DNA of 10,896 nt, from contig JAEOUL010000350.1 of the NCBI GenBank assembly GCA_016839345.1, positions 1 through 10,896 on the forward strand, in the 5' to 3' direction. Both the position numbers and the translations under genes were made by a program. The notes under the pieces were generated by a model. That model saw nothing but the letters and a program-made list of their open reading frames with translations. It searched no databases and was not told the origin of the DNA. This document shows, in pieces, positions 6,381 to 10,896 of the stretch (its first letter is position 1; every line of letters starts with the position of its first letter). The stretch comes from Candidatus Thorarchaeota archaeon (GTDB taxonomy: Archaea; Asgardarchaeota; Thorarchaeia; Thorarchaeales; Thorarchaeaceae).

Positions 6381-8081
6381 TCATTCCTTTTTTTCTTCAT
6401 CTTCTTGCATATCGAGAAGACGGTCTAACTCAGCCAGTGTTTCACCATTGAGTGGAAGATGCGAGTCGTTTTCGTCTTCAGTATTAGCATCAAAGCCACC
6501 CGTTCCACCAACAGATCTATCAAGAGGACCGAGAATGGTTTCGAGCTCAATCAAAGATTCTTCATCAATCTTTTCAGTGTCCTCTGTTTCATCATCGATT
6601 GGCACGGTTTCATCGCTTCCAATTGCCTCAAGAGCTGTTCCAATCTCTTCGTGAGAAACCTGGTCTATCTCAGCTGCAATGATGTCATCAGCCTCAAGTG
6701 CTTCAAAGATAATATCCTTAGCCAACTTGATAGCTTCTGCATTTTCTTCAACGACAAGCTCGGGACCTTCATCAAAGTAGGAGTGTTCAGGAGCAAGAAT
6801 TTCTGGTTCTGGAGCTTGCACCTCAACCTGAACATCTACTTCAGCTTCGACCTCTGCTTCTTCTTGAACGACTTCAATTTCTACATCAATTGGTTCGGGC
6901 TCTTTTGGTCCTTCTTCAATAGGAATCTCTGCGATAATCTCTTCTTCCTCAGCTTCCACTTCTTCCTCTTCTACTTCTTCTTCCTCAACTTCAATTTCTT
7001 CTATTTCCTCATCAATAATCTCATACTCATCTATGTCCTCAATAATTTGCCCATCTTCATCAACATAGACCTCCTCCAAGACTGTTTCGTACTCCTCATC
7101 TACTTCTTCAACTTCTGCCACTTCAGCTTCTACTGCATCTACTTCTGCAATGGCTTCTTCTGTAGCTGCGTCTGTAAACTTTAGAAGCTCTGAAGCGGGA
7201 AGGTCTGGAAGAGCAACTCCAACATATTGTGAAGCAGCTGTCATTAGAATTCGTAACATCTCATCTCGACGATCTTTGTCAATAGCCACCATTGGATAGG
7301 TGGGAATTCCAAGTATTTTCTGAACTACCTCAGGTTTCATTGCAGTAGGTTTGTCTTGTTTGTTAGCCATAGCGAAGACAGGTACTTTTGGAGCATCACG
7401 TTTAATCAATTTCAAAATATCTTTACTAATTATCACGTTTCTTAGAGTCGAATCACAGACGAGAAAGATTACGTCAGCACCATGGAAATAGAACCTCCAA
7501 AGTGTACGAAAACGCTCCTGACCAGCGAAATCCCACAAAACAAGAGAGTAATTGCCGAATCGAATATTCTCTACAGTTTCCAGATTGAGCGCGATTGTGG
7601 GAACATATTGAAGTGGAGGTGTATCACCAAGGAGTAAGTGAAGCGTTGTAGTCTTTCCAACGCCACCTTCTCCAACTAGAGCAATTTTCAGTCTGGTTGT
7701 AATTGAGGGCTCAATCAGCTTCCCGTAATTCTCAACTACACCCTCGATTCCCTTCTTTCTGAACATTTTGTTGAGAATCTTGAGGGCTTGAGTTATTTTT
7801 TCATAGATATTACCCTCATCCTCACCTTTGTCTGTTACAAAGACTAGAGCGGAGTCTTCAATCCAATCTTTCCCAAGGAATTTGTGGTCACCGATTATCA
7901 GAGGCAACTCTGTGACCTGATTGTGCTCCGTTCTCAAATCTTCTCTAGTTGAGATGAACTCATTCAAGGCATCTTTTGGTACTTCTACTGGCCAATATTG
8001 TGTCTTAGCAATTATCTGGTTGGTTGATATGCGTACCAGGAAGGTGTTATGGATCAATTCAATATCTCCAAATTCATTCAA
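6381..8081 (-). CDS. Large Arf/Rab-like GTPase with N-terminal domain and long acidic tail
   Basis: 566 residues in four parts. Residues 1-115 form a mixed alpha/beta domain (LVRISTNQIIAKTQYWP..., ALVFVTDKGED..., then an amphipathic helix) that resembles longin or roadblock folds; this is inference. Residues 130-285 are a complete GTPase domain: P-loop GEGGVGKT (137-144), switch I T162 in VPTIA, WDFAGQERFR (183-192) with catalytic Q188, NKQD (240-243); the SAK position is degenerate (AIDKD). Residues 303-445 are extremely acidic, Glu-rich and Val/Ile-interspersed, probably disordered. Residues 445-566 stay acidic but hold helical pieces ending LAELDRLLDMQEDEEKKE. The TTG start at 8081 is tentative: the frame stays open and protein-like for 13 more codons (SDDWAFENEIFA) without ATG, GTG or TTG. 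A regulatory GTPase, partners unknown. Confidence 0.87.
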   Translation of the reverse strand: MNEFGDIELIHNTFLVRISTNQIIAKTQYWPVEVPKDALNEFISTREDLRTEHNQVTELPLIIGDHKFLGKDWIEDSALVFVTDKGEDEGNIYEKITQALKILNKMFRKKGIEGVVENYGKLIEPSITTRLKIALVGEGGVGKTTTLHLLLGDTPPLQYVPTIALNLETVENIRFGNYSLVLWDFAGQERFRTLWRFYFHGADVIFLVCDSTLRNVIISKDILKLIKRDAPKVPVFAMANKQDKPTAMKPEVVQKILGIPTYPMVAIDKDRRDEMLRILMTAASQYVGVALPDLPASELLKFTDAATEEAIAEVDAVEAEVAEVEEVDEEYETVLEEVYVDEDGQIIEDIDEYEIIDEEIEEIEVEEEEVEEEEVEAEEEEIIAEIPIEEGPKEPEPIDVEIEVVQEEAEVEAEVDVQVEVQAPEPEILAPEHSYFDEGPELVVEENAEAIKLAKDIIFEALEADDIIAAEIDQVSHEEIGTALEAIGSDETVPIDDETEDTEKIDEESLIELETILGPLDRSVGGTGGFDANTEDENDSHLPLNGETLAELDRLLDMQEDEEKKE

Positions 8082-8204
8082 AGCGAAGATTTCATTTTCG
8101 AAGGCCCAATCATCACTAAATTAAGGCTTTAGTAATAGATTAAGTTGTTCCGTGTGTGTATTTTGATTTTCTTTGTACCTATTCATCTTATCAAACAGAA
8201 ATAA

Positions 8205-8380
8205 TGTTGGAGCGGCGGCTCGCCGAAGCGAACCTTCCGCATCCGTGGAGCTCTTTCCAACAGGATGCATGGAAAATCAATTACATGCGCAAGACTTGCC
8301 CACGACGGGCAAATAGGGACCTAGAAACTCACTTTGGGACCGTGTTTGAGTTCCTGACGGGGGAAGCCATGCAAACCTGT
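8205..8380 (-). ncRNA. Candidate structured RNA (hairpin-rich, GC-rich)
   Basis: Within an otherwise AT-rich gap this stretch rises to about 55-60% G+C by eye and is full of complementary segments. On the minus strand: GGTTCGC-TTCG-GCGAGCC (8234-8217) is a seven-pair stem with a C(UUCG)G tetraloop, extended by GCGG/CCGC (8240-8237 with 8215-8212); GCATCC/GGATGC (8268-8263 with 8244-8239) encloses TGGA/TCCA; TTGCCC/GGGCAA (8312-8307 with 8301-8296); AACTCA/TGAGTT (8352-8347 with 8331-8326); and CCATGCA/TGCATGG (8373-8367 with 8272-8266) could close the middle. The tetraloop stem needs a U-G pair that becomes C-A on the plus strand, so minus is favoured. It does not show RNase P or SRP RNA signature sequences. 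It may be an independent RNA or the leader of the GTPase gene. Confidence 0.4.
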
Positions 8381-8434
8381 TAGTAAGATTTCATAGCTCC
8401 GAACGCAAAATACCATATGAAGCTTTCTAGGAGT

Positions 8435-8494
8435 TCATGGGACTGAAATAATCGCAGAAGATTCTAGGGCTCTTTGTGGAATTCGCAGGAACAT
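8435..8494 (-). CDS. Possible 19-codon ORF (leader peptide?)
   Basis: ATG 8494 is preceded at four bases by GGTGATT, an excellent match to the archaeal anti-Shine-Dalgarno complement, and a TATATA box lies about 35 bases further upstream. The product would be a 19-residue peptide MFLRIPQRALESSAIISVP with no recognisable motif. The signals are better than the peptide itself; it could be chance. Confidence 0.2.
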   Translation of the reverse strand: MFLRIPQRALESSAIISVP

Positions 8495-8526
8495 TTTGAA
8501 TCACCAAAATCATCCACAAGCTATAC

Positions 8527-8537
8527 CACTATATACT
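8527..8537 (-). promoter_or_regulatory. TATA-like box ahead of the candidate RNA
   Basis: The minus strand reads AGTATATAGTG. A transcript begun about 25 bases downstream (near 8505) would cover the tiny ORF and the hairpin-rich region, and could continue into the GTPase gene starting at 8081. The element is nearly symmetric, so direction is not certain. Outside this box, the tiny ORF and the hairpin cluster I see nothing else in 8124-8578. Confidence 0.35.
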
Positions 8538-8578
8538 AGAAGAGTGTCCAATCTCATTTGTGAAGTGACTGGTTACGA

Positions 8579-9718
8579 TCACCTGGGGAAGTTATCTCTC
8601 AGCAATCTTAGATGATGATGAACCATTTCCATCTGTTTTGGATCATCAGGGGTCTTTTCAAGGTCTGTGACAAGTGTTTGCAGGAAATACTCAGGGAAGA
8701 AGAGTCGCACACGGATATCATTAAGCAAGAACAACCATTTGTCATACTCGCCTGAAGCACCTTTTCTTCTCTTCTCGGAAATGATTCGGAATTTCTTTAG
8801 TGTTTGAATTGCTTCCTTCAATTCTTTCGGTGGAATTGCGAGAGTTGCTTCTAACTCAGAGATGTTGACTGGTCTTCTTCTAAGCTCACTTAATGTGTCA
8901 TAGCAATCAGGATCAGCTAAAACTTGAGCTACAGAAACTGTATCTTCAGGTGTTTTTTGCCACTCAGTTAGAAACTCAAGCACTTCTGCTTTGTATTCTG
9001 CAGCGAGTTCAGGATCAAGAACTCCACTAGCAGATTCCATAGCCATGAGTGGTGGAGCACGAAAGACTTCCAGGTCTTTAATCATGAAAACACAAGTACG
9101 ACCAATTTCATCAACCCACTCGGTCTTCACCAAGCCTAGCTCCTCAAACGGAGCCATTATTGAATCGACACTGACACTTGGCAGACCCGTAACCATCTTG
9201 AGCCATTCTTCAAGTTCTTCCTTGGAGATGCCGCCCTTCCATAGTTTTGGAAATACTGCACGAGAAACCTCATCTGAGAATAAACGAGCCAGCCGTGACT
9301 CATCAGTCATTCCTGCAAGTCTTATAATCCGACGATATGTATTATCAAGCTCAGTCTGCAGTTCAGCATCAGTCATCGCCACGACAGCATTGGTCAATGG
9401 AGTGACTACAGAAGTTATTGCAGCCTCGTAAGTTTTTGGATCTTCGGAAGGTGTAAGCAAGAGTGAAACACAATATTGTTCTTCTTCTCTAACAATTCCA
9501 GTGTAGTAAGAGGCAACACCATACTCTTCACCTCCTATACGAACGCTTAATGATGAAAATCCAGCAGTAGCGTCTCCCATTGCGTGTGAAGTGAAGATAC
9601 GCATGATCTCTGTGTTGAGATCTTCTCTGTAATAGTCCGCAAAGTCTCCAGGCACCTTCGCCTTTAAGACAGCGCCTATCTTAGAGTCCCAGTCTATAAG
9701 CAGCATTGCTACGGGCAT
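8579..9718 (-). CDS. Longin-like domain plus winged-helix protein
   Basis: 379 residues without a signal peptide or membrane segment. Residues 1-115 (AMLLIDWDSKIGAVLKAKVPGDF..., GGEEYGVASYYTGI..., QYCVSLLLTPSED, then a long helix) have the strand-strand-helix-strand-strand-strand-helix order of longin-like domains, which in Asgard archaea and eukaryotes often partner small GTPases. After a helical linker, residues about 166-220 and 270-345 look like two winged-helix units; the second is clearest, with LSELRRRPVNISELEATLAIPPKELKEAIQTLKKFRIISEKRR segments giving helix-turn-helix and wing (280-318). Start ATG 9718 follows GGGAG at nine bases. It sits between tmk upstream and the candidate RNA and GTPase downstream on the same strand. 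A regulator linking GTPase-type signalling to DNA or to a complex is possible; no specific function is claimed. Confidence 0.75.
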   Translation of the reverse strand: MPVAMLLIDWDSKIGAVLKAKVPGDFADYYREDLNTEIMRIFTSHAMGDATAGFSSLSVRIGGEEYGVASYYTGIVREEEQYCVSLLLTPSEDPKTYEAAITSVVTPLTNAVVAMTDAELQTELDNTYRRIIRLAGMTDESRLARLFSDEVSRAVFPKLWKGGISKEELEEWLKMVTGLPSVSVDSIMAPFEELGLVKTEWVDEIGRTCVFMIKDLEVFRAPPLMAMESASGVLDPELAAEYKAEVLEFLTEWQKTPEDTVSVAQVLADPDCYDTLSELRRRPVNISELEATLAIPPKELKEAIQTLKKFRIISEKRRKGASGEYDKWLFLLNDIRVRLFFPEYFLQTLVTDLEKTPDDPKQMEMVHHHLRLLRDNFPR

Positions 9719-9729
9719 TTTACTTCTCT

Positions 9730-9742
9730 CCCAGTCCCTGGG
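9730..9742 (-). promoter_or_regulatory. Small hairpin next to the ribosome site of the longin-like gene
   Basis: On the minus strand CCCAG-GGA-CTGGG can form a five-pair stem with a three-base loop, and its 3' arm runs into the GGGAG ribosome site of the gene starting at 9718. Folding would partly hide that site. The remaining bases of the 9719-9878 gap show no other convincing element apart from the T run at 9792-9797. Confidence 0.25.
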
Positions 9743-9791
9743 GGTAGGTCGGTGTAAAGCCAGATATTGTTACGATGCAGGGGGCCAGCCT

Positions 9792-9797
9792 AAAAAA
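9792..9797 (-). terminator. Oligo-T run after tmk
   Basis: The minus strand reads AGGTTTTTTAGG, six T about 80 bases beyond the tmk stop and about 75 bases before the next start. It is a plausible archaeal intrinsic stop separating tmk from the longin-like gene. Confidence 0.35.
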
Positions 9798-9878
9798 CCT
9801 TGTCTTATTTGGATTCGTGAATGAGAAATTTCGACCAATTCAGCGCTTTTTAGATAGGAGTTTCGGGTTTCAGAGAGC

Positions 9879-10529
9879 CTATTTTTTCGGTTTTTCTAGA
9901 AAATCTATGATATTCTTGTGAATCTCAGCCACTACCTGCTCAAGTGAGTTCATGGAATCAATCAGAATCACATTAGCAATGTCGTGTTCTGCTATCTCAA
10001 GGTATGCCTGTCGCACTTTGATAAGGCGTTCTAACTGCTCAAATTGAAGGTTGGTCCTTCCTGTTCGTCCTGTTGCACGCTCCAGTCCAACATCCGGAGG
10101 AACGTCTAGTATAAACACGATGTCAGGTTCTGGTGCAGATATGTCCTCACGATTTCTTCTAAGAATCTCTTTCCAAGACAGTCCTGTTACTACAGATTGA
10201 TAGGCACCTGTGGCAAAGAAGTAACGATCCATTAATACAATCTGCCCCTTCACAAGAGCAGGTACAATTCGATTCTGTACATTCCATTCACGGTCTTTTA
10301 TGAAAAGATTTAGCTCTTCTTCAGGTGTCAGCTCCCCTCGAGGAGACCGCTCGCGCATCTCGATTCCCCATGGACTCTCACTTGTGGGTTCTCTTAGGTA
10401 AACTACGTCATAGTTCTCTTTCCGAAGAATATCTATGAGCATCTCACATGCACATGTTTTTCCAGACCCATCTATCCCCTCTAGGACAAAGAGATGACCA
10501 ATGCGTTGGCTAACTTCATTCAAAGACAA
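9879..10529 (-). CDS. tmk: Thymidylate kinase (dTMP kinase)
   Basis: Phosphorylates dTMP to dTDP with ATP, an essential cytoplasmic step toward dTTP. The 216-residue length is normal. Visible motifs: P-loop GIDGSGKT (18-25), REPT with the following SPWG (47-55), DRYFFATGAYQ (101-111) for the thymidylate pocket, and an arginine-rich lid RATGRTGRTN (151-160); the LQFEQLERLIKVRQAY helix is also typical. The start is a TTG at 10529 with GGAG four bases upstream; no in-frame ATG exists nearby, and a second TTG two codons later is the alternative. It is divergent from the secreted-protein gene on its upstream side and is followed by a T run, so it may be a single-gene unit. The DNPH1-like hydrolase elsewhere in the window acts on the same class of deoxynucleotides, but is not in the same operon. 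Confidence 0.95.
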   Translation of the reverse strand: MSLNEVSQRIGHLFVLEGIDGSGKTCACEMLIDILRKENYDVVYLREPTSESPWGIEMRERSPRGELTPEEELNLFIKDREWNVQNRIVPALVKGQIVLMDRYFFATGAYQSVVTGLSWKEILRRNREDISAPEPDIVFILDVPPDVGLERATGRTGRTNLQFEQLERLIKVRQAYLEIAEHDIANVILIDSMNSLEQVVAEIHKNIIDFLEKPKK

Positions 10530-10669
10530 TTATCTCCAGAGATGACTAGCGAAATCTCCACATTGAAGTCGTATTAGATGCTTCGGTTAACATATCAATT
10601 GGTAATGCTTAAATGGAAGATGTTGTAGGACAGGTTATCCTATCCTACGATGTGATAAATTTGCATAAT
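10530..10669. promoter_or_regulatory. Divergent upstream region of tmk and the secreted-protein gene
   Basis: About 140 AT-rich bases. GCTTAAATGG near 10607-10616 is a TATA candidate for the plus-strand gene; its centre TTTAA reads similarly on the minus strand and might also serve tmk at greater distance. TATA at this place would start plus-strand transcripts near 10636-10640, just ahead of the favoured start codons. No clear operator repeats are seen. Confidence 0.3.
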
Positions 10670-10896
10670 GTGAAATACTGGTGGTTGCTGGCAGTAATTC
10701 CACTCATTTTGTTAAGCATACCAGTTAATTCGCAAGCCGAGAATTCGGAGGCCATCATCGCGGCTGAAGGAATCTCACTTTCAGTAGACTTTGGTAATGG
10801 AACCACAATTTCATTCAACAACCTCAATGGCTCAACAGTCCTTGATGTGACCTCAGCAATGGTAGAGGTTCGGGTTCAATGGTATGGACCGCTTGC
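10670..10896 (+). CDS. Secreted protein, N-terminal part (cut by window edge)
   Basis: The frame is open to the right edge. From GTG 10670 the product begins with a classical signal peptide: a Lys-containing start (KYWW), a hydrophobic core LLAVIPLILLSIP, and a S-Q-A cleavage motif before ENSEA at about residue 22. TTG 10661 is an equally usable start (GTGAT lies just upstream), and the frame remains open back to ATG 10613, but that would bury the signal behind an unlikely 19-residue extension. The mature part seen so far (ISLSVDFGNGTTISFNN, NGSTVLDVTSAMVEV) alternates strands and recalls DUF4430-type ligand-binding or cell-surface domains with a G-x-T-V-L-D motif; this resemblance is weak. 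Exported by the Sec route and likely extracellular or anchored. Function unknown. Confidence 0.7.
   Translation, partial: MKYWWLLAVIPLILLSIPVNSQAENSEAIIAAEGISLSVDFGNGTTISFNNLNGSTVLDVTSAMVEVRVQWYGPL

Noticed and set aside
6459..7184. 241-codon plus-strand ORF rich in Phe, Asn and Leu
   Set aside because: It is the reverse of the Glu-rich acidic tail of the large GTPase; the GAA/GAG bias on one strand produces TTC/CTT-rich open frames on the other.
8212..8268. tRNA-like segment (GGTTCG resembling a T arm)
   Set aside because: No acceptor stem, D arm or anticodon arm could be fitted around it; the segment pairs better as a UUCG-capped hairpin.
8190..8380. RNase P or SRP RNA
   Set aside because: An ACAGAAA string occurs near 8194 and GGAAAGAGC on the minus strand, but the conserved RNase P GAGGAAAGUC pairing partner and the SRP domain IV GGAAG/AGCAG arrangement are missing.
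8156..8383. 75-codon plus-strand ORF over the hairpin-rich region
   Set aside because: No ribosome site of note, no family resemblance, and the dense complementary segments are explained better by a structured RNA. Not fully excluded: conservation analysis would decide.
1..10896. CRISPR arrays, insertion sequences or integrase sites
   Set aside because: No regularly spaced direct repeats, transposase motifs or terminal inverted repeats were seen; gene content and base composition are even apart from the 8205-8380 stretch.

Overview
The window looks like a chromosomal segment of an Asgard archaeon. Thorarchaeia or a related lineage is my guess from gene style, not from any search. The reasons are archaeal gene forms (RtcB tRNA ligase, RPA/SOSS-B-like single OB-fold protein, an archaeal-type selenophosphate synthetase with an in-frame UGA), TATA-box style promoters, Shine-Dalgarno sites mixed with TTG and GTG starts, and a concentration of eukaryote-like modules: two Ras-superfamily GTPases, an apparent longin-like/winged-helix protein and a TPR protein. 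Base composition is moderate, near 40-45% G+C by eye, in the coding regions.

Layout. Bases 1-853 (minus) hold most of a TPR protein running off the left edge. Bases 979-1680 (minus) encode a small GTPase of the COG2229-like type with a C-terminal helix-turn-helix-like tail. Bases 1884-2930 (minus) are selD. Its reading frame is interrupted at codon 19 by TGA in the active-site context HG-U-SCK, and a SECIS-like hairpin folds across and beyond its stop codon. A 133-base divergent promoter region separates selD from rtcB (3064-4518, plus), whose 3' end overlaps the convergent EamA transporter gene by 30 bases. On the minus strand a tight run reads OB-fold protein (6312-5950), DNPH1-like nucleotide hydrolase with a zinc ribbon (5940-5440), then EamA transporter (5436-4489). 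Upstream of it is a 566-codon GTPase with a long acidic tail (8081-6381).

The 8124-8578 interval has no convincing protein gene. It holds a compact, GC-rich, hairpin-dense stretch (about 8205-8380) that looks like a structured RNA on the minus strand, with a TATA-like box and a tiny ORF in front of it. Further right are a longin-like/winged-helix protein (9718-8579), thymidylate kinase (10529-9879), and on the plus strand the beginning of a secreted protein that runs off the right edge.

How the genes fit together. SelD makes selenophosphate for selenocysteine synthesis and is itself a predicted selenoprotein, so its production should depend on its own product. RtcB joins tRNA halves after intron removal. 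Thymidylate kinase and the DNPH1-like hydrolase both act on (deoxy)nucleotides, and the OB-fold protein probably binds single-stranded nucleic acid. The GTPases, the longin-like protein and the TPR protein are typical of the expanded GTPase and trafficking-like repertoire of Asgard archaea; their partners here are unknown. The least explained items are the eukaryote-like SECIS overlapping the selD stop and the structured RNA upstream of the large GTPase.
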